Counted from the stretch's first letter, positions 1-7,526 are shown. The stretch: 17,055 bases of DNA from Gemmataceae bacterium (GCA_020847555.1 JADLBT010000066.1:1-17055), one strand, 5' to 3'. Program-made: numbers and translations. The notes: a model not told the origin generated them from the letters alone.

Positions 1-15
1 AAGCCCGCGGGCTTT
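1..15. repeat. Short palindrome upstream of nuoM, GCCCGYGGGC family
   Basis: Bases 1-14 (AAGCCCGCGGGCTT) are a perfect palindrome. The half CCCGCGGGCTT differs at one base from CCCGTGGGCTT, which occurs in three other intergenic places here (near 7527, 7845 and 12189). It is probably the tail of a dispersed intergenic hairpin element lying between nuoM and the gene before it, cut off by the window edge. It could also act as a transcription attenuator. Membership of the family is inferred from the shared core. Confidence 0.5.
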
Positions 16-41
16 GCAGAGTACAGGATCAGGCCCTCACA

Positions 42-1781
42 ATGAATGTTCCTCTGGAAACCTTGCGCGTCCTGCTGATCGTCCTGCTGGCGCTGCCGGC
101 CGGTACGGCGGTGGTCGTGGCCCTGCTCGGGGCGCAGCGGCTGCGCGCGATCCGTGCCCTCAGCCTGGCTGCCACCCTGGCGACGCTGGCCGTCGCGGTC
201 GTGCTGACGATCGGCTTTGCCGAGATCCGCACCGACCCCGCGCAGGCGAAAACTGCGCCGTCGCTCACCTTCCGGCCGGAGGTCGTCCCGGGGGCGCTGG
301 AGTCCGAGCCGCACCGCACCAGCTGGAATCTCATCCCGGTCGGCCCGCGGGGGGCCATTCAGTTTTACGTTGGGCTGGACGGACTGAACGTCTGGCTGGT
401 GGTCCTGACGGCGCTGCTCATGGTGCCGTCGGTGCTGGTCTCGTGGAACGCGATCCAGGAGCGCGGCAACGAGTATTACGCCTGGCTGCTCGCCCTGGAA
501 GCCAGTATGCTCGGCGTCTTCGTCGCCTTCGACATCATCCTGTTCTACGTCTTCTTCGAGCTGACGCTGGTGCCGCTGTTCTTCCTGATCGGTATCTGGG
601 GCGGGCCGGAGCGGCGCTACGCGGCCCGGAAGTTCTTCCTCTACACCCTCGCCGGCAGCCTCATCACCCTGCTGGGGGTGCTGGCTGCGGTCCTGGTCTG
701 CTGGCAGCGGACCGACGTGCTTACCTTCTCGATTCCTCAACTCGTCGGGCGCCTCAACCTGGCGATGCTCGCCGGCACCGACGGAGCGTTCTGGCAGTCG
801 TTCCAGTTCTGGCTGTTCCTGGCGCTGATCGTCGGCTTCTCCGTCAAGGTGCCGCTCGTGCCGGTCCATACCTGGCTGCCGCTGGCCCACACGGAGGCGC
901 CGACGGCCGGCAGCGTGCTGCTCGCCGGGGTGCTGCTGAAGGTCGGCACCTACGGGTTCCTGCGGTTGGCCGTGCCGCTGGCGCCGGACGCCGCTCTCAC
1001 GGTCGGGGTGCCCCTCATCGGCACGCTCGCGGTGATCGGCATCATTTACGGCGCGTTCTGTGCCCTCACCCAGGACGACATCAAGAAACTGGTCGCGTAC
1101 AGCTCCGTCAGCCACCTGGGCTTCGCGATGCTCGGCATGTTCGCTCTCAACCAGGCGGGGCTGGCCGGCAGTCTGCTGCAAATGCTCAACCACGGCCTGT
1201 CCACCGGGGCACTGTTCCTGCTGGTCGGCATGCTCTACGAGCGCTACCACACGCGCAAGATCGTCGACTACGGCGGGATGGGGGCGCGGCTGGGCCTGCT
1301 GGCGACCGCCTTCGTGTTCGTCACCCTGTCGAGCATCGGCCTGCCGGGGCTGAACGGGTTCGTCGGCGAGGCGCTCGTGTTCCTGGGGATGTTCCAGGTC
1401 GAGCCGGTACTGGCCGGGATCGGGACGTCGGGGATCCTGTTCGGGGCGTGGTACATGCTGACGCTGGTGAAGCGTGTCTTCTGCGGCCCGGTGAAGGAAC
1501 CGCACCACGAGGGGGAACGGCCGGTCGGCGATCTGAACCTGCGCGAATGGTTCGCTTTGGGACCGATCATGGTGTTGTGTGTTGTGGTCGGCGTCTATCC
1601 GCAGCCGATCCTCGACACGGCCCGAGACGACCTCGCGGTGGTCGAGCGGATCGTACACACGCGGCGGACGGCGGCAGGGGTGGCGGAGGCGCGGGGCCAA
1701 ACTCCTGTCCCTCGCAGGGAAGGGGGGCCGGGGGAGTTAGGTTGGACCGCGCGGGTGACGGGGAGGATCGACGGTGAGTGA
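42..1781 (+). CDS. nuoM: NADH-quinone oxidoreductase subunit M
   Basis: This is an antiporter-like proton-pumping membrane subunit of respiratory complex I. The 579-residue product is hydrophobic almost throughout. It carries NuoM hallmarks: FFELTLVPLFFLIG with the channel glutamate at about E173, KVPLVPVHTWLP with K269, and LLKVGTYGFLR with K300. The sequence DDIKKLVAYSSVSHLGF is typical of the Mrp/NuoL-M-N family. The ATG at 42 is preceded by a weak AGGATCAGG ribosome site. The natural C-terminus probably lies near LAVVERIVHTRR. About 30 further residues are encoded by a C-rich/G-rich dispersed repeat (1700-1738) and the bases after it, which makes the protein longer than the roughly 500-540 residues usual for NuoM. 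Its stop overlaps the nuoN start by 8 bp, as expected at the end of a nuo operon whose earlier genes lie upstream of the window. Confidence 0.97.
   Translation: MNVPLETLRVLLIVLLALPAGTAVVVALLGAQRLRAIRALSLAATLATLAVAVVLTIGFAEIRTDPAQAKTAPSLTFRPEVVPGALESEPHRTSWNLIPVGPRGAIQFYVGLDGLNVWLVVLTALLMVPSVLVSWNAIQERGNEYYAWLLALEASMLGVFVAFDIILFYVFFELTLVPLFFLIGIWGGPERRYAARKFFLYTLAGSLITLLGVLAAVLVCWQRTDVLTFSIPQLVGRLNLAMLAGTDGAFWQSFQFWLFLALIVGFSVKVPLVPVHTWLPLAHTEAPTAGSVLLAGVLLKVGTYGFLRLAVPLAPDAALTVGVPLIGTLAVIGIIYGAFCALTQDDIKKLVAYSSVSHLGFAMLGMFALNQAGLAGSLLQMLNHGLSTGALFLLVGMLYERYHTRKIVDYGGMGARLGLLATAFVFVTLSSIGLPGLNGFVGEALVFLGMFQVEPVLAGIGTSGILFGAWYMLTLVKRVFCGPVKEPHHEGERPVGDLNLREWFALGPIMVLCVVVGVYPQPILDTARDDLAVVERIVHTRRTAAGVAEARGQTPVPRREGGPGELGWTARVTGRIDGE
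1697..1745. repeat. Dispersed nested palindrome inside the nuoM 3' end
   Basis: The outer arms AACTCC (1700-1705) and GGAGTT (1733-1738) enclose an inner hairpin TCCCT-CGC-AGGGA (1708-1720), followed by a G-run. Read on the minus strand it gives CTAACTCCC...CCTTCCCTGCGAGGG, a pattern resembling the short repeats scattered between genes in many Planctomycetes and other GC-rich genomes (known from general experience, not searched). A related element begins at 17036. Here it is in frame with nuoM and adds a Pro/Gly/Arg-rich tail. Confidence 0.6.
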
Positions 1782-3375
1782 CGAGCAGAACATCATTGCC
1801 GCCCTGCTGCAGAGCTACCGCTTCATCATCCCCGAGGTGGTGCTGGGCGTGGCCGCGTGCGTCATCTGGCTGGGCGGCACGTTCCGGGCGGGGCGTAACC
1901 TGTGGGCGGTCGCGGCCCTCGTCGCGCTCGGCGTTGCCGGGGCGGCGCTGGCCCTGACAGCCGACGCCGGGTTCTCTGACCCCGGCGTCGCCCGCGCCGC
2001 CACCTTCGCCGGCTCCCTGACTCACGACTCGCTCGCGCTGCTCATCAAAACGCTCGCCATCGCGGGCGGGGTCGTGCTGGTTCTGTTCGCGTGGGAGGAG
2101 CTGCCGGATCGCCAGGCGGCCGACTTCCACGCCTGCCTGCTGATCGTCGTCGCCGGGATGTGCCTGACCGGGGCGGCGAACGATCTCGTCGTGCTGTTCC
2201 TGGCGCTGGAGTTGACCAGCATCCCGACCTACATCATGCTTTACCTGCCCCGCCGCGACACGGCGGCGCAGGAGGCGGCCCTGAAATACTTCCTGCTGAG
2301 CATCTTCTCGTCGGCGCTGACGCTGTTCGGGTTCAGCTACCTGTACGGGCTGGCGGGTACGACCAACCTGGGCGCGCTGCTCGACACCGTCTACCGCAGC
2401 GCCGAGGTGGACGTGCCGGCGGTGGCGCAGGTGGCGGTCATCCTCGTCGTCGCCGGCCTCGGCTTCCGCATCACGGCGGTCCCGTTCCACTTCTACGCTC
2501 CTGACGTTTACCAGGGCACCGCGACATCGATGGCGGCGCTGCTGGCGTTCGTCATGAAGGTGGTCGGGTTCGTGGCGCTGCTGCGGGTGTTCGGCTTCAT
2601 CCTTCCGACCGGCGTGAGCCTCGGGGAGCATGCCCTCGGCACCGGACTGAGCGCCCAGCTGCCGATCCTTCTCTGGTTCCTGGCGGCCGTGACCATGTTC
2701 CTGGGCAACGTCCTGGCGCTGCTGCAGGAGAACCTCAAGCGACTACTGGCCTACTCCAGCGTCGCCCACGCCGGGTACATGCTGATCGCGCTGGCAGTCG
2801 CCCCGTACCTGCGCCGGACCGGGACCACCCTCGCCCCGGACGCGATCGAGGCGTTGCTGTTCTACCTGGCGGCGTATGGCGCCATGACGATCGGCGCGTT
2901 CGCGGTCATCGCGTATCTGGACTCGCCGCAGCGGCCGGTCGAGATGGTGGACGACCTGTCGGGGGTGAGTCGGAGCCATCCGGGCGTGGCACTGATGATG
3001 ATGGTGTTCCTGTTCAGCCTGATCGGCGTCCCGCTGACGGCCGGGTTCGCGGGCAAGCTGTTCGTCTTCCTCAGCGCGATGGGCGTCCCGCGCGACCCGG
3101 TCACGGGACAGTACGCGACGCTGTTCCTGGTGCTGGCGGTGCTCGGCATGCTGAACGCGGCCATCGGTGCCTGGTACTACCTGCGCATCATCGCGGTGAT
3201 GTACCTGCGTACGCCGGTTCGGCCGCTGGAAAAGCGCGGAAGCTGGCCGGCGCTGGTGACGCTGTGGGTCTGCGTCGTCCTGACCATCGGACTGGGCATC
3301 CCGCCCGGAGTGCGGTGGCTCCTGGAAGCGGCCGGGCAAGCCACCGCTCCCCAGGCGGCCGTGCGGGCGCCGTGA
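1774..3375 (+). CDS. nuoN: NADH-quinone oxidoreductase subunit N
   Basis: This is the third antiporter-like subunit of complex I, in the cytoplasmic membrane. The 533-residue product is multi-spanning. It carries FLALELTSIPTYIM with E146, AALKYFLLSIFSSALTLFG with K171, VPFHFYAPDVYQGT, LLAYSSVAHAGYML, and GVPLTAGFAGKLFVF with K428, all characteristic of NuoN. The GTG start at 1774 has a strong GGGAGGA site at 1761-1767 at good spacing, and the first codons overlap the nuoM stop, implying translational coupling. One notable position is R232 in GLGFRITAVPFHF. The aligned residue in E. coli NuoN is the channel lysine K217, so the positive charge is kept but as arginine. The gene ends the nuo operon in this window and is followed by a strong hairpin. 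Confidence 0.97.
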   Translation: MSDEQNIIAALLQSYRFIIPEVVLGVAACVIWLGGTFRAGRNLWAVAALVALGVAGAALALTADAGFSDPGVARAATFAGSLTHDSLALLIKTLAIAGGVVLVLFAWEELPDRQAADFHACLLIVVAGMCLTGAANDLVVLFLALELTSIPTYIMLYLPRRDTAAQEAALKYFLLSIFSSALTLFGFSYLYGLAGTTNLGALLDTVYRSAEVDVPAVAQVAVILVVAGLGFRITAVPFHFYAPDVYQGTATSMAALLAFVMKVVGFVALLRVFGFILPTGVSLGEHALGTGLSAQLPILLWFLAAVTMFLGNVLALLQENLKRLLAYSSVAHAGYMLIALAVAPYLRRTGTTLAPDAIEALLFYLAAYGAMTIGAFAVIAYLDSPQRPVEMVDDLSGVSRSHPGVALMMMVFLFSLIGVPLTAGFAGKLFVFLSAMGVPRDPVTGQYATLFLVLAVLGMLNAAIGAWYYLRIIAVMYLRTPVRPLEKRGSWPALVTLWVCVVLTIGLGIPPGVRWLLEAAGQATAPQAAVRAP

Positions 3376-3401
3376 CAACCTGATACCGCCTCGTCTTGAA
3401 C

Positions 3402-3431
3402 TTGCTTCTTGCCGCCAGCGGCAAGAAGCAA
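3402..3431. terminator. Perfect 14-bp hairpin after nuoN
   Basis: The arms TTGCTTCTTGCCGC (3402-3415) and GCGGCAAGAAGCAA (3418-3431) are exactly complementary around a CA dinucleotide, so about 13 bp form with a 4-base loop. It starts 27 bp after the nuoN stop, where a terminator is expected. There is no T-run on either side, so it is not a classical intrinsic terminator. It may protect the 3' end of the transcript, help Rho-type termination, or be a dispersed palindromic repeat. Confidence 0.5.
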
Positions 3432-3725
3432 CCAGGCGCTTCCGTATAACCCGGTCGTTCCGGTCATCCAGGGAACGCGGGCGCCCTTTTTCACCCGGGA
3501 AATCCTGCCCCGGAACGGCTGCGCTCGCTGCACCCGAGAAAAAACTGAAGCCCCCCAGCCGGCAGAGCCGATACCATCCCTACAACTCGCACTTCGAGGA
3601 AGGTTCTCCGGGCAGCGTGTCCCGGAGACAGCAGGGGGTATCTCGTAGCCAGTCGGTCCCGCACCCCGTTCGGGGTAGCAGGCTTGCGGGCCGGCTAGCG
3701 GTTTCACCAAGTTCGAGGGGCTGCC
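3432..3725 (+). promoter_or_regulatory. Non-coding leader upstream of the secretin gene, with hairpins
   Basis: I find no convincing gene in this stretch of roughly 300 bases. Three structures are visible. TCTCCGGG (3605-3612) pairs with CCCGGAGA (3621-3628). ACCCCG (3663-3668) pairs with CGGGGT (3671-3676) in a tight hairpin. CCCGCA (3658-3663) can pair with TGCGGG (3685-3690) around the second hairpin, sharing one base with it. A GAGGGG ribosome site sits 5-6 bases before the secretin ATG. No good -35/-10 pair was found. The promoter of the secretin cluster must lie here or upstream, and the hairpins may belong to its 5' leader. This is inference. Confidence 0.35.
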
Positions 3726-5627
3726 ATGATCGAGGCGACTTCCAGGGGCAGAAAGGACGCGGGCCGGCTCAACTGGGGCCTGGGCCTCGGCGGCTGCCGC
3801 GGGCGCCGGGGGGGACTGGGCGGCGGCCTGGCGGCCGGTTGCGTTGCCGTCCTCCTGGCCCTCGCGGGACCGGGGGCGGCCCAGCAACCTAAACTCCCCG
3901 CTCCCCCAGGCGACGGGAAGCCCGGGCCGGAGAAGGTGCCCGGCTTGCCGGAAGTGGAGATCCCGCCAGCGCCGCAACCCTTTCCCGGGTTCAGCCCGCG
4001 CGCCGTCCGCCTGCCGCGATTGCCCGGGGCACCCGCCCCTCTCGGGTCTACCCCGATGCCCTCGCCGAAGGACATTGCGGAGTACAACCGCTTCATCGAA
4101 AAGTTCGTCGATCCGCGCAATACCCTCGACCTCATCGTCAACCGGCACCGGCTGATGTTCCTCAAACAGGAGCCGAAGCGCATCCAGATCGGGGACGAGA
4201 AGGTCGCCAGTTACAACCTCATTAAACCGACCGAGATCATCATCGTCGGCCGGCAAGTCGGCACCACCGTGCTGAATCTGTGGTTCGAGGATCCGGACAA
4301 GAAGGGCAAGGAAGTTATCCTGAGCTACCTCGTGCGCGTCCTCCCCGATCCGGAGGCCAAGGAGCGGCTCGAGCGCGCCTACCAGGCGCTCGCCGACGAG
4401 ATCAACGACACGTTCCCGGACAGCTTCGTCAAGATGCGCATGGTGGGCGACAAGCTGATTGTTTCCGGGCAGGCGCGCGACATCGCCGAGGGCACCCACA
4501 TCCTGCAGATCATCCGGGCGAACGCCCCACCCACGGAACAGACCAGGATCCCCGTTAGCAGCATCAACCTGAACGTCACCCCGGGCGACCTGTCCGCCCC
4601 GGGCGGCGTCCCCGGGCTGGAGAGCTTCCTGATGGCCGGCGGGCCGAACGTGGTGAACCTGATGCGCATCCCCGGTGAGCAGCAGGTCATGCTCAAGGTC
4701 ACCGTCGCCGAGGTGAACCGGCAGGCGGCTCGCACCATCGGCCTGGACTTCAGCATCAGAAACAACCAGGGGATCACCGTCTTCTCGAACAACACGGGGA
4801 CGCTCGCCAACGGCGCGGGGTTCAACTCCAACGCTGGCGGGGCCGCTGGCGGGGGGAACGGGACCGGCGGCGTCAACCTGCCGATCAACCTGGACAACGG
4901 GCAGATCTCGCTGAGCCTCCACGCCCTGAAGCACCTCAACTACGCCCGGGCGCTGGCGGAGCCGAACCTGGTGGTCATGAACGGCCAGACCGGCTCGTTC
5001 CTGGCCGGCGGGCAGTTCCCGGTCCCGGTCATCACCGGGTTCACCGCGGCTGGCCTGCAGGGGGTGCAGTTCGTCCCCTACGGCGTGCAGCTGGCCTTCA
5101 CCCCGTACATCACGGACAAGGACCGCATCCGGCTGACCGTCCAGTCCACGGTGAGCGTCCGCGATCCGGGCAGCGGAACGTCCATCGGCGGGGGCAACAT
5201 CGCCGGCCTGAACACCCGCAACTTTACCACCACGGTCGAGCTGCGGGAGGGCCAGACGCTGGCCGTCGCCGGCCTGATCCAGCAAAACCTCGGGACCGAC
5301 TCACAGCGCCTGCCGTTCCTGGGCAACATTCCGTTCCTGGGCCAGCTCACCGGCGTGACGCGACACTCGGCCGGCGAACAGGAACTGGTCGTCCTGATCA
5401 CTCCGGAACTGGTCCACCCGATGGAGCCGAAGCAGATCCCGCCGCTGCCCGGGTCGGATCTGTTCGAGCCGAGCGACCTGGAGTTCTACGTCCTCGGGCG
5501 GATGGAGAGCCGCCGGGCGTACGACTACCGCAGTCCGGTGATGACCGATATCCACCGGATGATCCGGTATCACAAGTGCGAGCAAACCTACATGTTCGGC
5601 CCCAGCGGCCACGAGGAGCCCCGGTAA
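3726..5627 (+). CDS. Secretin, type II/III secretion or Tad/CpaC-like outer-membrane channel
   Basis: The product (633 aa) is predicted to form a multimeric gated channel in the outer membrane for pilus assembly or protein export. The N-terminus has basic residues then a hydrophobic stretch ending GPGAAQQ, read as a long signal peptide to about residue 53. A Pro-rich linker follows (about 53-115). A pilus-assembly N domain covers about 131-204 (RIQIGDEKVASYNL, IIIVGRQVGTTVLNLW), and a BON-like segment about 213-270. The secretin core spans about 318-565 and ends in LREGQTLAVAGLIQQN, LPFLGNIPFLGQL and ELVVLITPELV, the family signature. The core has a Gly/Asn-rich loop (about 355-380). The domain order matches CpaC/RcpA of Tad pili. 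The ATG at 3726 has GAGGGG just upstream. No ATPase, prepilin or inner-membrane platform gene is in the window. The two lipoprotein genes that follow are likely partners. Confidence 0.9.
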   Translation: MIEATSRGRKDAGRLNWGLGLGGCRGRRGGLGGGLAAGCVAVLLALAGPGAAQQPKLPAPPGDGKPGPEKVPGLPEVEIPPAPQPFPGFSPRAVRLPRLPGAPAPLGSTPMPSPKDIAEYNRFIEKFVDPRNTLDLIVNRHRLMFLKQEPKRIQIGDEKVASYNLIKPTEIIIVGRQVGTTVLNLWFEDPDKKGKEVILSYLVRVLPDPEAKERLERAYQALADEINDTFPDSFVKMRMVGDKLIVSGQARDIAEGTHILQIIRANAPPTEQTRIPVSSINLNVTPGDLSAPGGVPGLESFLMAGGPNVVNLMRIPGEQQVMLKVTVAEVNRQAARTIGLDFSIRNNQGITVFSNNTGTLANGAGFNSNAGGAAGGGNGTGGVNLPINLDNGQISLSLHALKHLNYARALAEPNLVVMNGQTGSFLAGGQFPVPVITGFTAAGLQGVQFVPYGVQLAFTPYITDKDRIRLTVQSTVSVRDPGSGTSIGGGNIAGLNTRNFTTTVELREGQTLAVAGLIQQNLGTDSQRLPFLGNIPFLGQLTGVTRHSAGEQELVVLITPELVHPMEPKQIPPLPGSDLFEPSDLEFYVLGRMESRRAYDYRSPVMTDIHRMIRYHKCEQTYMFGPSGHEEPR

Positions 5628-5639
5628 GGCGGGGCGGGG

Positions 5640-5660
5640 GCCGAACACGGACGGTTCGGC
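5640..5660. other. 7-bp hairpin between secretin and lipoprotein genes
   Basis: GCCGAAC (5640-5646) and GTTCGGC (5654-5660) are exactly complementary around a 7-base loop, 12 bp after the secretin stop. There is no T-run. It could adjust the ratio of secretin to downstream mRNA, but this is only inferred from its position. Confidence 0.35.
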
Positions 5661-5711
5661 TCCCTCCGCCAGCCTTCACCCTTGCGAATATCCTTGCGAA
5701 GGAGAACGATC

Positions 5712-6347
5712 ATGGATGCGACCGCCTCCCACGCTGCCGTGGGCCGCGGCAAGTGGGTTCGCCGGTGGCTCAAGGGGGCGCTCCTGGCGCCGGTCCTGCT
5801 CGCCGGCTGCTGCGGGGTGAGAACCCTCTGGACCGGCGGGTGCTACACGGTCCCCCAGGGGAGCCAGCCCGAGCCGCTCGGAGCCCACGTCCGCCGGTAT
5901 CAGACGATTCAGGAGAACAACGCCGAGGCCGACGACTTCGTCATCTACCTGCACGAGTGGTTCAAGGGCGGGCCGGAGCTGGGGCCGTACGGCAAGTACC
6001 ACGTTCACCAGATCATTCAGCGGCTGCCGGGCGTGCCGTTCCCGGTCCTGCTGCAGGTGTCGCCTGACCCGAACATGGATCAGGTGCGCCGGTCCCGGAT
6101 CGTTGCCCTGCTCCTGGCCGGCGGCATCGCCGAGGCCGAGGAGCGCGTGATCCTGGGCTACCCGGCGGCCGAGGGTCTGTTCGGCGAGGAAGCCCCACGG
6201 ATCTTCCAACGTCTGCTCATGCCTCAGTACGGCTTCGGCGGCATGGGCGGCGGCTACGGCGGCTTCGGCGGCGGCTTCGGCGGCTTCGGCGGCGGCTTCG
6301 GCGGCGGCGGCTTCGGCGGCGGCGGCTTCGGCGGGTTTGGCTTCTAG
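5712..6347 (+). CDS. Outer-membrane lipoprotein with Gly/Phe-rich tail, possibly a degenerate OmpA-like domain
   Basis: I do not recognise this 211-residue protein as a named family. It has a basic start, a hydrophobic run and a canonical lipobox L-A-G-C with the lipidated cysteine at C33, so it should be a membrane-anchored lipoprotein. The middle (about 90-160) has the rhythm of an OmpA-like domain: YGKYHVHQIIQRL, PFPVLLQVSPD, RRSRIVALLLAGGI, then RVILGYPAAEGL. The loop between the conserved Asp and Arg is short, so this is a weak inference. The last 40 residues are almost only Gly, Phe and Tyr. The start is the ATG at 5712 with AAGGAGA at 5699-5705. An upstream in-frame TTG at 5682 has no such site. 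A 9-base direct repeat CCTTGCGAA (5680-5688 and 5692-5700) runs into the ribosome site. Its place between secretin and TPR lipoprotein suggests a secretin accessory role. Confidence 0.8.
   Translation: MDATASHAAVGRGKWVRRWLKGALLAPVLLAGCCGVRTLWTGGCYTVPQGSQPEPLGAHVRRYQTIQENNAEADDFVIYLHEWFKGGPELGPYGKYHVHQIIQRLPGVPFPVLLQVSPDPNMDQVRRSRIVALLLAGGIAEAEERVILGYPAAEGLFGEEAPRIFQRLLMPQYGFGGMGGGYGGFGGGFGGFGGGFGGGGFGGGGFGGFGF
6231..6344 (+). repeat. In-frame GGC/TTC tandem repeat coding a Gly/Phe tail
   Basis: The DNA is a run of GGC and TTC codons in units such as GGCGGCTTC and GGCGGCGGCTTC, giving a tail of GGFGGG-type repeats with a few Tyr and one Met. It is the C-terminal end of the lipoprotein gene. 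Such repeats expand and contract easily, so tail length may differ between strains and may be mis-assembled from short reads. Confidence 0.85.
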
Positions 6348-6359
6348 ACCGAGGCCGGT

Positions 6360-6395
6360 GGCCGGACGGGGAGGGGCGACTCTCCCCGCCCGGCC
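6360..6395. terminator. Strong GC hairpin between lipoprotein and TPR gene
   Basis: The inner arms CGGGGAG (6367-6373) and CTCCCCG (6382-6388) are extended by GGCCGG (6360-6365) and CCGGCC (6390-6395) across one A/C mismatch. The sequence GTCTTGCTGTC follows, with only weak T content. It lies 12 bp after the lipoprotein stop and 48 bp before the next start. It may be a partial terminator or an RNA-stability element within the operon. Confidence 0.45.
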
Positions 6396-6443
6396 GTCTT
6401 GCTGTCGCGGCGGGACAGGGACGATCTTTCGGGAGGCACGACG

Positions 6444-7496
6444 ATGAAACGTTACACGGCGTGGGCGGTCCTGGCGGGGGCACTGGCGGGCCTGGGGCAG
6501 ACCGGCTGCACCTCGATGACCCTGCTAAGTCCCTCGGATCCCGTGCCCCCGATGGAGGATACGGCGGCGGCTTCGCCGGTCAAGGAGTTGCCCTCCGACG
6601 CCGCCGCGAAATTGTGTCTGACGACGGCAGAGTCGCTGGAGAAGGCCGGGAAGATTGGCGAGGCCACCGCCCTGTACGAGAAGGCGCGGCAGGCCGACCC
6701 GCGGTTGAAGCAGGTCAGCCGCCGGCTGGCGGTCCTCTACGACCGGCAGGGTAACTTCCCCCGTGCCCAGGAGGAGTACGACCTCGCTCTCAAGCAGTCT
6801 CCCAACGACCCAAGCCTGCTGAACGACCTGGGATACAGCTACTACTGCCGGGGGCAGTGGGAGGAGGCGGAGAAGCACCTGCGCAAGGCGCTGGAGAAGA
6901 ACCCGAAGCACGAGCGGGCGTGGAACAACCTGGCGCTGACACTGGGGCAGCAGGGCCATTACATCGAGAGCCTGGAGGCGTTCACGAAGGTGGTCGGCCC
7001 GTCCCGCGCCCAGTGCAACCTGGGGTTCATCCTGACGACGCAGGGCCGGCGTGAGGAGGCCAAGACGGCGTACCGCGAGGCCCTTCGACTGGATCCTGAA
7101 CTGATTCTCGCCCAGGGGGCGCTGGCGAAGCTGGAGGGACGGGAGGTTGTCGCCGCGGCTCCGAAATCCTCCGAGAAGCCGTCGCGCCGGGAAAGGGAGA
7201 AGGCGCGGAAGGCGCTGGAGGACAAGTACGGGGTGGACGAGGAGCGGGCCAGGGAGACGGTGGACACCTCGCCAATCATTGTTGATCCGGCGGCGGGCCA
7301 GTCCGTGGACGCGGTCCCGGTCGGGGCCGTCCCCGCAGCGGGTCGCGCGGCCGACGACACTCCGGCCAACGCGAGTGCCGCGGCGCCGGTTCAGCCGGTT
7401 GCCGCCGAGCAGCGGCCGACTGTCGCCGAGACGACATCCCCGGCACCCGCCGCCGAGGCGCCGGCCCGCCTGCCGCTGCCCGTCCCCGAGCAGTGA
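6444..7496 (+). CDS. TPR-repeat lipoprotein, TadD-like
   Basis: The 350-residue product starts with a basic/hydrophobic leader ending LGQTGC, so C22 is the probable lipidation site, though glutamine at -3 is not ideal. Five tetratricopeptide repeats run from about residue 53 to 220, with clear motifs such as LGYSYYCRGQWEEAEKHL, AWNNLALTLGQQGHY and AQCNLGFILTTQGRREEA. A charged helix (about 240-270) and a Pro/Ala-rich unstructured tail (about 283-350) follow. TPR lipoproteins of this type (TadD, PilF/PilW) help secretins assemble or localise in the outer membrane, which fits the secretin two genes upstream. The ATG at 6444 is preceded by GGGAGG at 6431-6436; in-frame codons further upstream lack a ribosome site. 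The function is inferred from domain and context. Confidence 0.85.
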   Translation: MKRYTAWAVLAGALAGLGQTGCTSMTLLSPSDPVPPMEDTAAASPVKELPSDAAAKLCLTTAESLEKAGKIGEATALYEKARQADPRLKQVSRRLAVLYDRQGNFPRAQEEYDLALKQSPNDPSLLNDLGYSYYCRGQWEEAEKHLRKALEKNPKHERAWNNLALTLGQQGHYIESLEAFTKVVGPSRAQCNLGFILTTQGRREEAKTAYREALRLDPELILAQGALAKLEGREVVAAAPKSSEKPSRREREKARKALEDKYGVDEERARETVDTSPIIVDPAAGQSVDAVPVGAVPAAGRAADDTPANASAAAPVQPVAAEQRPTVAETTSPAPAAEAPARLPLPVPEQ

Positions 7497-7526
7497 TCGC
7501 GCCAGGGAGCCGCGAGCGGGGCGACC

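Noticed and set aside
14..1777. Plus-strand 587-codon frame overlapping nuoM in another frame
   Set aside because: The NuoM frame has unmistakable membrane segments and motifs; the alternative is Arg/Gly/Ala-rich shadow sequence.
3409..3648. Plus-strand 79-codon frame in the nuoN-secretin gap
   Set aside because: It starts inside the perfect hairpin, has no ribosome site and an unremarkable composition. The region is better read as non-coding.
3177..5285. Minus-strand open frame of 702 codons opposite nuoN end and secretin
   Set aside because: It is antisense to a secretin with full family signature and has low-complexity composition without motifs.
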